Shown here: piece after piece, positions 1 through 8,064 of the stretch
How positions within the stretch are numbered: the stretch's first letter is position 1
How the letters are laid out: each line of letters starts with the position of its first letter
Assembly: GCA_965369305.1 (NCBI GenBank)
Contig: CBDUQG010000023.1
Coordinates: 1-14,353, forward strand
Origin: JAFGTE01 sp965369305
GTDB lineage: Bacteria > Patescibacteriota > Gracilibacteria > UM-FILTER-43-11
Length of the DNA: 14,353 bases
Reading direction: 5' to 3'
Translations under genes and position numbers: made by a program
The notes under the pieces: model-generated
What the model saw: the letters and a program-made list of their open reading frames with translations, nothing else
What the model was told of the DNA's origin: nothing
Database searches by the model: none

Positions 1-502
1 CTTCATTACCCTCAGTGCCATTCTGTTTATGACTGCTTTTATACCTCTGCAGCACACTCAAGCTCAGATTTTTGAGGGCTCAGAAACTGAAGAAGGACAG
101 CAGTTTGGTCTATGTTTAGACAACCCAGATCATCCAGACTGTGCAGGGATTGATTGTGATAGTGAGGCTGATCAGCTTAATCCACTTTGTATTTCTGAGG
201 CGGCAGCCGGAACAGGTCTTGCTAAGACTTCTCTCGAAGGTAGCGGTATTACTCATACAGACAACTTTGGGGACTTCATCAAGAAGTTGGTGAACTTTTC
301 GCTCCCGTACTTAGTGCTCGCAGCCTTTGTGGGCTATGTGGTCGCCGGCTTCATGTATGTCACTGCTTTTGGGAACGATGAACAGATCCAGAAAGCCAAA
401 AAGATCCTGATATGGGTATCAGCCGGGCTTATTCTGGTCATTCTTTCTTATGCGATTACCAACCTGCTTACAGGCGAACTCGTTACCGGGCTCGCAGGAT
501 AA
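1..502 (+). CDS. VirB2/TrbC-like pilin-family membrane protein (5' end outside the window)
   Basis: Two hydrophobic helices (about residues 92-114 and 126-148, counting from the ATG at base 29) flank a short charged loop reading GNDEQIQKAKK. This is the hairpin layout of VirB2/TrbC-type pilins of type IV secretion systems and of the pilin-like proteins common in Patescibacteria. The frame is open upstream of the ATG at 29 to the window edge and encodes a hydrophobic stretch (FITLSAILF) leading into TAFIPLQHTQAQ. I read this as the core and cleavage region of a signal peptide, so the true start lies left of the window. After the predicted cleavage comes an acidic stretch with four cysteines (29, 38, 43, 54) that should be extracellular. 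The gene ends in TAA, 14 bp before the next gene, whose product carries a paralogous hairpin, so the two are probably co-transcribed. The family call is good; a role as a pilus subunit is inferred. Confidence 0.8.
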   Translation, partial: FITLSAILFMTAFIPLQHTQAQIFEGSETEEGQQFGLCLDNPDHPDCAGIDCDSEADQLNPLCISEAAAGTGLAKTSLEGSGITHTDNFGDFIKKLVNFSLPYLVLAAFVGYVVAGFMYVTAFGNDEQIQKAKKILIWVSAGLILVILSYAITNLLTGELVTGLAG

Positions 503-516
503 GCTTAAGACGCTAA

Positions 517-3500
517 ATGAAAAACAAATTCTTAAAATCAGCGCTTAAGGTACTACTTCTTGTTACTCTTTTTGTTGCCAGCTTTCACTTCGCCGATGTA
601 ATGGCTCAGGGGCTGGAGGAAGGAGGGACAGGACTTCAGATTGCTGGAACCGGTGATGTGGCTATCAGTAGCGACATCGATAAGCGTCCACTGGGTGATG
701 TAATCCTTTCCATGGTGAATTTCTTCATTGGATTTTTGGGATTCATTGCAGTGATCGTCTTTGTTTATGCCGGTGTTCTTTGGGTGACTTCTGGTGGTAA
801 TGATGAACAGATCACCAAAGCCAGGAAAATCATGACCTATGCTGCTTTGGGGCTTTTGGTTGTCATCATGTCTTTCTCGATTGTTCGCTTTATTACCAGC
901 TCGGCTGGGGGCGGACAAACCTGTGCTACCAATGAAGACTGTCAGGAAGGCTTCTTCTGTAATGCCGACAACTTCTGTGAAGCTGAAAGCGTTGAGGGTG
1001 GGGGGGCGACCTGTCAGGATGATTCTGATTGTGGTATTGGCTTTGTTTGTCAGAGCGGCATTTGTGGCTTGCCAGCTGGCAGCGGATGTCTTTCCAGTCT
1101 GGATTGTGGGCCTGGGCAGTACTGCTCCGTTGGTGGAAGCTGTGTGGATGGCAATAGTGTTTCTTGTAACGATAACTCTGACTGTCCTGAGCCAAAGCAA
1201 TGTGATCCGTTCGGCTTTTGTCACAACCCTAATGCTGGGTCAGGTTCTACTTGTACCGACAATTCGGATTGTGCCACTGGTTACGTGTGTAACGGAGACA
1301 CCAATAGCTGTGAAATCCAAGGAACTGGTGGTCAGGGCGGTGTGAGCGGTGGTGAAACCCAAGCGCTCAGCGATGATGCCCTGAATGCCATCGACGAAAC
1401 GGTTAATGGTCTTGGAGAAGATCTCGGAGACATTGAAGACGAACTCAATTCCCTTCCGGATGATGCGAAGGATGAAGCCTTTGATATTCTCAAGGGTGGT
1501 ACCTTGGCCGACAAAATGGCCGGCATAAATTCCATGATTGCGAATTCCAATGATCCTTCGACCATTGCAGTTCTTGAGAAGCTCTTGAGCGGCCTTCAGA
1601 GGCTTCTTCTGCTTCGGGAGCAAATGGACGATCTCAGGGCGGTTATGCCTGAGTCAGAAGACAGTATTCAGGCTTGGGACGAAGCTTCGGGGGCGCTCGA
1701 TGAACTCATTGACGATCCGACCAGCAATATCAAGCTCAGACGCTTTGAAAACATGTACCGGGATCTCAAGGAGCTGATCCGCAAATTCCCGATTGTTCTG
1801 TCTCGTATTAAGGCAGCTCCGGGAGAAGGTAATGTGCCATTTACAGTGACTTTTGACGGGCTTGATTCCGTTGATCCAACGGGTGGTACGATCAGTGATT
1901 ACAAATGGTCTTTCCTCGATAATAGTGGTAACCTTGTTTCACTGGGTAATTCACCGGTAGTGGTTCACGAGTTCACGGAACCAAACACCTATAGTGTTAG
2001 GCTCCAGGTATCCACTTCAAACACAGATTCTTCCGGTTACCGAACAGCCATTGATGGTGTTTCGGTGGTTCGGGTGAAAGCGAACCCGCCTGCCTCACGT
2101 GTGGCCTTCCGTATTAATGGTGTGGAAGTGCGTGACGTGCATCACGTGACTCTGCAAGAAGCTAGTGCAGGTATCAGTTTTGATCCGTCTATTACAGTTC
2201 CTGCTATTGGTCGAACCATCGAGAAATACGAATGGTTTTACGGCGATACTCAGGACGAGGAACGTACGGTTCCCGCGACAGTGGTACACAGCTACACCCA
2301 GCCTGGTGAGTACTTTGTGACGCTCAAGGTGACCGACAGCGTTGGCCAGACCGACAAACGCGTGGTGAAACTTATTGTTAAATCTCTTGCTGCCGACATT
2401 GAATTCATCCCTGAAGAAGGAAATGTGAATACTGAATTCCGCTTCCGCGGCATCAACAGTCGTAGTGACGACGGAACCATTCAGGATTACCAGTGGACTA
2501 TTAATGATGAAGATGGGTTTACCGTTGCGAATAGCAACCAGGAAAACTTCTATCACACCTTTGACCGTCCTGGTAAATACAATGTTGAACTCCTGGTAAC
2601 TGACACTGTTGGTACTCAGGACAAGGGAGTCCGTGTGCTCAACGTGTTCTCACGTAAGCCGGTGGCTAGTTTTGATTTTGAAACGCCTGAACCAAATCAT
2701 CCGAACATGGTCGAGTTCAGTGCTGCAGGAAGCTACGACCCTGACCAGGGGGACCAGATCACTTATTCCTGGGATTTTAATGGCGACGGGCAGTTCGAAG
2801 TTGTTGATAGTCAGGATGTAGTTGCCTCGCATACCTATAATAGGGTAGGAGACTATAAGGCCACACTCCAGGTTCAGGATTCCTTCGGCCAAAGGAATAC
2901 GGTTGAAAAGAATGTTTCCATCGAATCTGTACTGGCGGCCGACATTGTCATCGAAAAGAAAGCCGTTCAGGTGGGAGAAGAAGTGATCTTTAAGGCCGAT
3001 AGCCAAACAGCGGTTGCCTACCTTTGGGAATTCGGTGACGGAAGTACTCAGAGTACTGAAGAAGATACCGTGACTCACAAATACGACAAGAAAGGTAAGT
3101 TCAATGTGAAGCTGAACTTCTTTGACCGTGATGACAACGATAACGTAGATACCTCATTCGTTCTTGTGGGAGAAGGGGACAGCCCGATTGCTGTGGCCGA
3201 TGTTCTGATTGATGGACGCAACCAGCTACTTGTTGAGGATCTTTGTGGTGATGATGTACCAGGTTACATTGTGACGCGCTCCGATAATCTGGCGCTTAGT
3301 GGTCGCAATTCCATCAATCGCGATGGTTCCAGCCGCCTGTTAGTTTATGATTGGGAATTCTCGAATGGAACCAGTAACGACCGTCGTGACTTCACACATC
3401 GTTTTGATGAAGTGGATGGAACCGGTGAATGTTCAACGGCTTCACTAGTCGTTCGTGATGAAATCAGCGGACAGGCCAGCGACGAAGACATTCTCTACTT

Positions 3501-4776
3501 TAAGGTTATCAACAAGCTTCCGAACATCATTGACTTTGTAGTTGAATCAGAACCTGATAAGGAGCTGATTACCCCAACTAAGGTTAAGCTGAAGGTTGTT
3601 GGTGCCAAGGATGAAGATGGCCAAATTAAGAAATATAAATGGTGGTACTACCGTGAAGGCTTTGAAACTGAGCAGCTCGGTGTTCATTCGACCACCAGTC
3701 CTGAAACAGAAATGATTATTACGGCTCAGGGACAACCTGAAGTGACTAATCGATATTTCTTCGGTGTTGAAATCACCGATAATGACAATGGTGTATTCGA
3801 GAGTCAGGAGCGCTTTGGAAATGTGAGCTTCCTGGATGTGACCAACGGTCCGAATTTATCCCCTGTTGCTGAATTTAGTATGGATAAAACCACCATTGCT
3901 GTGGGCGACTCCATTACCTTTATATCTCAGTCTTACGACCCACAGGGTGATGATCTACCACAGAATGCCTTTCAATGGGATTTTGATGGAGATGGCGGCT
4001 TTGATGACACGACCAGCGGTCCTCAGGTAAATCGTCAGTTCAACACACCTGGTGAATATGAAGTTCGCCTTAAGGTAGTGAACCGCGGACTTTCTTCTAC
4101 TGCCAGGCAAACGGTGTTTGTGGAGCCGACTAATAGCTATCCTCAGGCAGCCTATACCTATACGGTGAATGGCAACTCTGTTAGCTTTAATGCCAACGGA
4201 TCTCGTTATGATCCTGACTTGGCTGACACGGCCCTTCGTTTTCAATGGGATTTTGATGTTCAGGACGATTTTGATGGGAATGGTAATAACGACGATGATG
4301 TTCAATCTGACGAAGTGGCGCCAAGCTTCACCTTTGACGAAACCAGACTTTACCGCGTTAAGTTAACTGTGCTTGATAGTCTTGGAAATGAGGGGGTGGT
4401 GGTACGTGATGTAGATCTTGGTCTGACTGAGTCACAGCGTGCTCAAAGTACCTTCCGCTCACTTCAGCTCTCGGCACCCAACCAGCCGATTACAACGCTT
4501 GAAATTGCAGTGACACCGTTTGTCATTTCACGTGGTGAAACAGCTGATATCGTTGCCACTGTGTCCAATGCGGACAACTCCGGTTATTACGGCGATGTTT
4601 TCTTCCAGGTCCTTGATGGAACTGGGGAATTTACACCTAACCCTGTTCAGGCCCTTGATGGTCGTGCTCAGACTGTCTTTACGGCAGTCGATCCGGGACC
4701 GGTCCGAATTCGTATCACAGCCACAGGAACCTACTACGGAGATATGGCGGAGGAAATTATTCTAAATATTCAATAG
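517..4776 (+). CDS. Giant secreted protein: pilin-type hairpin, Cys-rich modules, PKD array, C-terminal Ig-like domain
   Basis: Probable surface adhesin or filament-tip protein of 1419 residues. Domain order: signal peptide (1-31, ending DVMAQ); a VirB2/TrbC-like hairpin with helices at about 61-90 and 106-127 around the loop GGNDEQITKARK; five four-cysteine modules (136-265); a helical, probably coiled-coil segment (about 283-430); about nine PKD-like domains starting near 430, 525, 625, 713, 805, 888, 1002, 1112 and 1206, recognisable from SYDP, WDFDGDG or WEFGDG, and PGxYxVxLxV signatures; a C-terminal bacterial Ig-like beta domain (about 1320-1419). With the signal peptide removed, the hairpin loop would face the cytoplasm and everything after residue 130 would be outside. 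The domain near 888-998 has two cysteines (910, 971) that could pair. There is no Shine-Dalgarno; the ATG is chosen because the signal peptide starts directly after it. It lies 14 bp after the small pilin gene and 6 bp before the next surface gene. Domain calls are firm; the adhesive role is inference. Confidence 0.85.
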   Translation: MKNKFLKSALKVLLLVTLFVASFHFADVMAQGLEEGGTGLQIAGTGDVAISSDIDKRPLGDVILSMVNFFIGFLGFIAVIVFVYAGVLWVTSGGNDEQITKARKIMTYAALGLLVVIMSFSIVRFITSSAGGGQTCATNEDCQEGFFCNADNFCEAESVEGGGATCQDDSDCGIGFVCQSGICGLPAGSGCLSSLDCGPGQYCSVGGSCVDGNSVSCNDNSDCPEPKQCDPFGFCHNPNAGSGSTCTDNSDCATGYVCNGDTNSCEIQGTGGQGGVSGGETQALSDDALNAIDETVNGLGEDLGDIEDELNSLPDDAKDEAFDILKGGTLADKMAGINSMIANSNDPSTIAVLEKLLSGLQRLLLLREQMDDLRAVMPESEDSIQAWDEASGALDELIDDPTSNIKLRRFENMYRDLKELIRKFPIVLSRIKAAPGEGNVPFTVTFDGLDSVDPTGGTISDYKWSFLDNSGNLVSLGNSPVVVHEFTEPNTYSVRLQVSTSNTDSSGYRTAIDGVSVVRVKANPPASRVAFRINGVEVRDVHHVTLQEASAGISFDPSITVPAIGRTIEKYEWFYGDTQDEERTVPATVVHSYTQPGEYFVTLKVTDSVGQTDKRVVKLIVKSLAADIEFIPEEGNVNTEFRFRGINSRSDDGTIQDYQWTINDEDGFTVANSNQENFYHTFDRPGKYNVELLVTDTVGTQDKGVRVLNVFSRKPVASFDFETPEPNHPNMVEFSAAGSYDPDQGDQITYSWDFNGDGQFEVVDSQDVVASHTYNRVGDYKATLQVQDSFGQRNTVEKNVSIESVLAADIVIEKKAVQVGEEVIFKADSQTAVAYLWEFGDGSTQSTEEDTVTHKYDKKGKFNVKLNFFDRDDNDNVDTSFVLVGEGDSPIAVADVLIDGRNQLLVEDLCGDDVPGYIVTRSDNLALSGRNSINRDGSSRLLVYDWEFSNGTSNDRRDFTHRFDEVDGTGECSTASLVVRDEISGQASDEDILYFKVINKLPNIIDFVVESEPDKELITPTKVKLKVVGAKDEDGQIKKYKWWYYREGFETEQLGVHSTTSPETEMIITAQGQPEVTNRYFFGVEITDNDNGVFESQERFGNVSFLDVTNGPNLSPVAEFSMDKTTIAVGDSITFISQSYDPQGDDLPQNAFQWDFDGDGGFDDTTSGPQVNRQFNTPGEYEVRLKVVNRGLSSTARQTVFVEPTNSYPQAAYTYTVNGNSVSFNANGSRYDPDLADTALRFQWDFDVQDDFDGNGNNDDDVQSDEVAPSFTFDETRLYRVKLTVLDSLGNEGVVVRDVDLGLTESQRAQSTFRSLQLSAPNQPITTLEIAVTPFVISRGETADIVATVSNADNSGYYGDVFFQVLDGTGEFTPNPVQALDGRAQTVFTAVDPGPVRIRITATGTYYGDMAEEIILNIQ
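922..1311 (+). repeat. Five tandem four-cysteine modules inside the giant surface protein
   Basis: Residues 136-265 hold cysteines at 136/142/148/154, 166/172/178/183, 191/197/203/209, 217/223/229/235 and 246/252/258/265. The spacing is C-x5-C-x5-C-x4-6-C each time, usually with an aspartate before the second Cys. Linkers between modules are Gly/Ser-rich. The pattern resembles the small disulfide modules (Dickkopf-N-like) seen in secreted proteins of other bacteria; I do not assign a Pfam family. Twenty cysteines in an extracellular segment imply oxidative folding. Confidence 0.75.
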
Positions 4777-4782
4777 CCCTTA

Positions 4783-7170
4783 ATGTTGAAGAAGCTTCTC
4801 AAATTATCGGCCACTCTTCTTACCTTACTGGTTATCACTGCTTCCAGTGTTCTGGCTAGCGGGAAGATGGAAATCAAGCTTGGCGACACTGTTACGCTTC
4901 AGTCCGAAGAAATAGGCGGCGGAACCCATAAGTGGGTGGTACGTCGGGGTAAAGAAATTCTCAGTACCCAAGGTACCTCGGGCTTTAGTTACACCTTCAA
5001 TCAGCAGGGTGAATATGAGGTGGTTCTTACCATCACTGATTCATCCGGTGCAACAAAAAGCACCACGGTGTTTGTCTTGGTTGGTGAGCGTTACTCGAGT
5101 CCGGTTGGCACCGGTACCAGTGTAGAGGGTGGGAGCTTTGATGTTCCGCTCAGTGTTGGTTATGCGACCCTTCCCCTCCAAACATCTCAGCGCAGTGTTC
5201 ATATTTTAGGAGATGAGGGACGCGTTGTTTTTGATATCGGAACACGTGATGACATTTTGGAATATCGTATCGATCGGAATATATTTGTAGATTCCGATGG
5301 CAACGGCATTGCAAACGACGACATTGATAATTCTGACCATAGCTCTTATCTGCTAGGTGGTATTTATCAAACGAAATATCTGGCCAGTGAATCGAATAAG
5401 ATTGCCGCTGAAATCACGATTGTGAATAAGGTTGGCCAGAAGGCCAAAACTCAGGTGGAAATTATTTTCGATGACCTGCCGAATAAAGAAGGTAATGTGG
5501 TAGCTGTGCTCGATACGCTGCCTGCCCTGAATTCAGAAGACAAGAAAGTTTACGTTTGGGATGAGCTGCATACAGTTGGTTTTTATGGGCGCCGCAGTCA
5601 GGGTGATATCATCGAGTATCGCATTGATAAGAATGTTTTTGTCGATTCTGATGGCGATGGTAATCCTGCGAATGACATTGATAACCGTGATGACCCTTCA
5701 TTCAAAACAGGTGATGTCTGGACGACTGCGTATAGCAAAACAGATGATCAGATTATCGCTCAACTCATTGTGGTTGGTCGCTCTGGAAGTGGTAGTCGAA
5801 TTCAACGGGAAATCAAGTTTACTGACGCGCCGGTGATTGAAACAGCGGATGTGATGCCCACTGACTCAGTCATTCAGTTGGTAGCTGATAAGGATTTTGT
5901 TCAGCGCGATGACCCTATCAATTTTGAAATCGTTGGACTTTCACAATCCCTCGATAACTACACTTTTGATTGGGACTTTGATGGTGATGGTGAAGTTGAT
6001 CAGACAACCGAGGGTAATAATACGGTTTCTTACATCTACGATACTCCCGGTATTCAGCTGGCTAAGGTTCGTGTCCAGGACAGCGACGGTAATGAAGCCA
6101 ACTTTAACCTTGATGTTCTTGTGAAGGAAATTGAGGTCACCACAGCTGACTTTGAATTCACGGTTGAGGGCGACACTGTTACCTTCACCGATCTTTCGAC
6201 AGTCAGTTCTAATCTGACCAACAAAATCCTCAACTATACTTGGAATTTCGGAGACACTGATCCTGATAATTATGAGGCTCAGCGTGATAAGATCACTGCC
6301 CAGAACCCAATCTACACTTACACCCAGCCTGGTAACTATATTGTCACCTTGCAGGTGGTTGATTCTGACTCAGTCAGCAGCACCAAGACTTCAGACGTTC
6401 TGATTGAGGGTATTGCCCTGGAAGAGGAAATGCCAGCTGAAGAAGTGACTGAGAAATCCGGCGAAAGCGGTTCACTTATTGGAAGTATTTTTAAGGGCAT
6501 CTTGTACATCATCTTGGTGGTGGTGCTCCTAATCATGCTCATTGTGATTGGGCTACTTGTCTTCCTGAAGATTCAACATCCTGACCTTGTTTTTGAGGAG
6601 TTAATTGATGAACTCAAGATCAAGATTCTTGGCATGATGGGGGTACATGATCAGCTAGAACCGGAAGCAAAGCCTGATCAGGGAATGCCAAGGCCACCAG
6701 AGCCTCAAGCTGAGGAGGGGAAGCCTGAATCTCAGGAAGTTAGCGAACCTGCCCCGGCTGATGAAGTTGCTGAGGTTCCGGTTGAGGAAGATGCTGGTGA
6801 GCCAGAGCTTGCCAAGTCTGATGCCCCAATGCCGGATTGGCTCAAGCCACAGGCTGAGCAGGAGCCTGCTCCCCAAACAGATGTGATTGAAGGTGAAGTT
6901 GAGGAAGAGGTTCCGGGTGAAGCAAAGATTGTTGACCTTGGCGAAGTGCAGGTTCAGGAAAGCGCCGAAGCACCTGCAACTGAAAGCACCCTTGCTGAAC
7001 CAGTCTCTGAAGAAGCACCAGTCGCTGAGCCTACCCCTGAACCAACACCTGAAGCACCTGCTTCTGAGCCCGCTCCGGAAACGCCTCCAGCAGATGAGAA
7101 ACCGGCTGAGGGGGGTGAGGACTTAAACAAGAGCGACGGACCTGTTCCGGATTGGCTCAAGAATGCCTAA
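4783..7170 (+). CDS. PKD-containing type I membrane protein with acidic Pro/Glu-rich cytoplasmic tail
   Basis: A 795-residue protein with a signal peptide (1-26, ending SSVLAS) and a PKD-like domain at about 27-100. Two mutually similar domains follow (about 133-230 and 240-347), each with EYRID(R/K)N(I/V)FVDSDG then NDxDN or NDIDN. Two more PKD domains follow (about 364-448 with WDFDGDG, 452-542 with WNFGDT). One membrane helix lies at about 565-595. The remaining ~200 residues are rich in Pro, Glu and Ala and should be cytoplasmic. That tail carries KSDAPMPDWLK (678-688) and KSDGPVPDWLK (783-793), the second almost at the C-terminus. The protein therefore appears to link extracellular PKD modules to something inside the cell. 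The gene starts 6 bp after the giant PKD protein gene without a Shine-Dalgarno and ends overlapping the convergent PHP gene by 4 bp. Function unknown; an envelope or adhesion role is inferred from architecture and neighbours. Confidence 0.85.
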   Translation: MLKKLLKLSATLLTLLVITASSVLASGKMEIKLGDTVTLQSEEIGGGTHKWVVRRGKEILSTQGTSGFSYTFNQQGEYEVVLTITDSSGATKSTTVFVLVGERYSSPVGTGTSVEGGSFDVPLSVGYATLPLQTSQRSVHILGDEGRVVFDIGTRDDILEYRIDRNIFVDSDGNGIANDDIDNSDHSSYLLGGIYQTKYLASESNKIAAEITIVNKVGQKAKTQVEIIFDDLPNKEGNVVAVLDTLPALNSEDKKVYVWDELHTVGFYGRRSQGDIIEYRIDKNVFVDSDGDGNPANDIDNRDDPSFKTGDVWTTAYSKTDDQIIAQLIVVGRSGSGSRIQREIKFTDAPVIETADVMPTDSVIQLVADKDFVQRDDPINFEIVGLSQSLDNYTFDWDFDGDGEVDQTTEGNNTVSYIYDTPGIQLAKVRVQDSDGNEANFNLDVLVKEIEVTTADFEFTVEGDTVTFTDLSTVSSNLTNKILNYTWNFGDTDPDNYEAQRDKITAQNPIYTYTQPGNYIVTLQVVDSDSVSSTKTSDVLIEGIALEEEMPAEEVTEKSGESGSLIGSIFKGILYIILVVVLLIMLIVIGLLVFLKIQHPDLVFEELIDELKIKILGMMGVHDQLEPEAKPDQGMPRPPEPQAEEGKPESQEVSEPAPADEVAEVPVEEDAGEPELAKSDAPMPDWLKPQAEQEPAPQTDVIEGEVEEEVPGEAKIVDLGEVQVQESAEAPATESTLAEPVSEEAPVAEPTPEPTPEAPASEPAPETPPADEKPAEGGEDLNKSDGPVPDWLKNA
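5179..5823 (+). repeat. Tandem duplicated domain with DxDGxG acidic loops
   Basis: Residues 133-230 and 240-347 of the type I membrane protein are two copies of one domain. The most alike parts are the acidic loops at 170-183 (DSDGNG, then NDDIDN) and 288-301 (DSDGDG, then NDIDN). DxDxDG-type loops often bind calcium (thrombospondin-3- or dockerin-like geometry), so calcium binding is likely but not shown by sequence alone. Confidence 0.65.
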
Positions 7171-7991
7171 ATGCCGTGAAGCGTAGGAATGCGCTTTGAA
7201 TAAGTGGCAACTGCTCTGATGCCCACTTCTTTAGCAATTCTGAGAGCTTCTTTAATATGGGTGCTGACGTGCGATGCTTTGTGAGCATCCGAGCTGAGGG
7301 TGTAGTTTTCGATACCAACTTCCAGGGCCCACTTTAGGATGGTGGGATGGGGGAATACTTCTTTGCACTTATTGTCCAGGCACTTGGTGTTCAGCTCTAA
7401 CCCGATTCCCTTTGATTTCATGGCTTCCAAGATCGGAATGATACGATCTTTGTATTTTTCGGGCTGAAAAGGTCCATAGAATTTATAGCCGGATTTTTTG
7501 CAGATATCAAAATGGGCTACCACGTCAAAGTGCCCCCAGTCAACTAACCTTTCGAGATTATCGAAGTAAGCTTTGTAGGCAGTTTCTTCATCTACTTTAC
7601 TGTAAAGTTTGTCGGCAAAGCGATGTGAGGCGATGATCACATCTTTCACAATATGAACAGAGCCTAAGACAAAGTCTAAAGGCGTTTCTTCGACGAAGGC
7701 GGTTAGTTCATGCATGCGACCTTCTACATATTCGAGTTCGGTGCCAAAGCGTATTTTAAGGTCAGGAAATTCTGACTGCACCTCATCAATCTCGGTTTTG
7801 ATTTCTACGAATCTTTTCCCGGCTTCCTCGACATCGAAAATGCTCTTTCCTGTTTCCTTGTCATGAAGCTCTGCGTGATTGGTGATGCAGATGTCCTGCA
7901 TGCCCATTTCTAACGCTCTTTGAACGATCTTTCGGGTGTCTTCTTCTGAGTCCGGAGAAAAGTGATTATGGAGGTGATAATCAATGAGCAT
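7167..7991 (-). CDS. PHP-domain phosphoesterase, histidinol-phosphatase-like
   Basis: A 274-residue PHP-superfamily metal-dependent phosphoesterase. It has the usual metal-ligand motifs in order: YHLHNHFSPDS (H6, H8, D14), TNHAEL (H39), FGTELEY (E85), LGSVHI (H113), VVAHFDICKK (H160) and SSDAHKASHV (D235, H237). Length and motif order fit the HisK-type histidinol-phosphatase family, which removes phosphate from L-histidinol phosphate in histidine synthesis. No other histidine genes are visible here, so another phosphate-ester substrate is possible. The ATG at 7991 places the first PHP motif at residues 5-14, as is normal for the family. A perfect -10 box (TATAAT) lies upstream at 8025-8030. 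The stop codon overlaps the convergent surface gene by 4 bp. Family assignment is firm; the substrate is tentative. Confidence 0.85.
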   Translation of the reverse strand: MLIDYHLHNHFSPDSEEDTRKIVQRALEMGMQDICITNHAELHDKETGKSIFDVEEAGKRFVEIKTEIDEVQSEFPDLKIRFGTELEYVEGRMHELTAFVEETPLDFVLGSVHIVKDVIIASHRFADKLYSKVDEETAYKAYFDNLERLVDWGHFDVVAHFDICKKSGYKFYGPFQPEKYKDRIIPILEAMKSKGIGLELNTKCLDNKCKEVFPHPTILKWALEVGIENYTLSSDAHKASHVSTHIKEALRIAKEVGIRAVATYSKRIPTLHGI

Positions 7992-8007
7992 CTTCGCGTT
8001 TGTTTAA

Positions 8008-8036
8008 TTGACGTCTCTGACCCAATTATATACAAT
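8008..8036 (+). promoter_or_regulatory. Sigma-70-type promoter for the 742-residue PKD protein
   Basis: TTGACG (8008-8013) and TACAAT (8031-8036) each match the -35/-10 consensus at 5 of 6 positions and are separated by exactly 17 bp. Transcription would start near 8043, giving an A-rich leader of about 22 nt without a Shine-Dalgarno before the ATG at 8065. Confidence 0.6.
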
Positions 8037-8055
8037 GTGCGTTGAAAGATAACAA
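8025..8055 (-). promoter_or_regulatory. Probable promoter for the PHP phosphoesterase gene
   Basis: A perfect TATAAT on the - strand at 8025-8030 should place a start near 8018 and a leader of about 27 nt before the ATG at 7991. The best -35 candidate is TTGTTA at 8050-8055 (4 of 6 matches, 19-bp spacer), which is weak. The -10 box directly abuts the -10 box of the divergent gene. Confidence 0.45.
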
Positions 8056-8064
8056 AAAAACAAA

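Noticed and set aside
29..31. ATG at 29 as the start of the first pilin gene
   Set aside because: The frame is open to the left edge and encodes the hydrophobic core of a signal peptide, so the start lies outside the window.
553..1224. Long open frames on the - strand opposite the giant PKD gene (also 1240-1623, 2095-2556, 2650-3078, 3955-4305)
   Set aside because: They are antisense shadows. Their translations lack domain features, while the + strand frame has clear signal peptide, Cys modules and PKD motifs throughout.
3970..4260. Short DNA direct repeats such as CAATGGGATTTTGATG in the PKD genes
   Set aside because: They follow from the conserved WDFDGDG-type protein motif in tandem PKD domains and do not indicate a CRISPR or mobile element.
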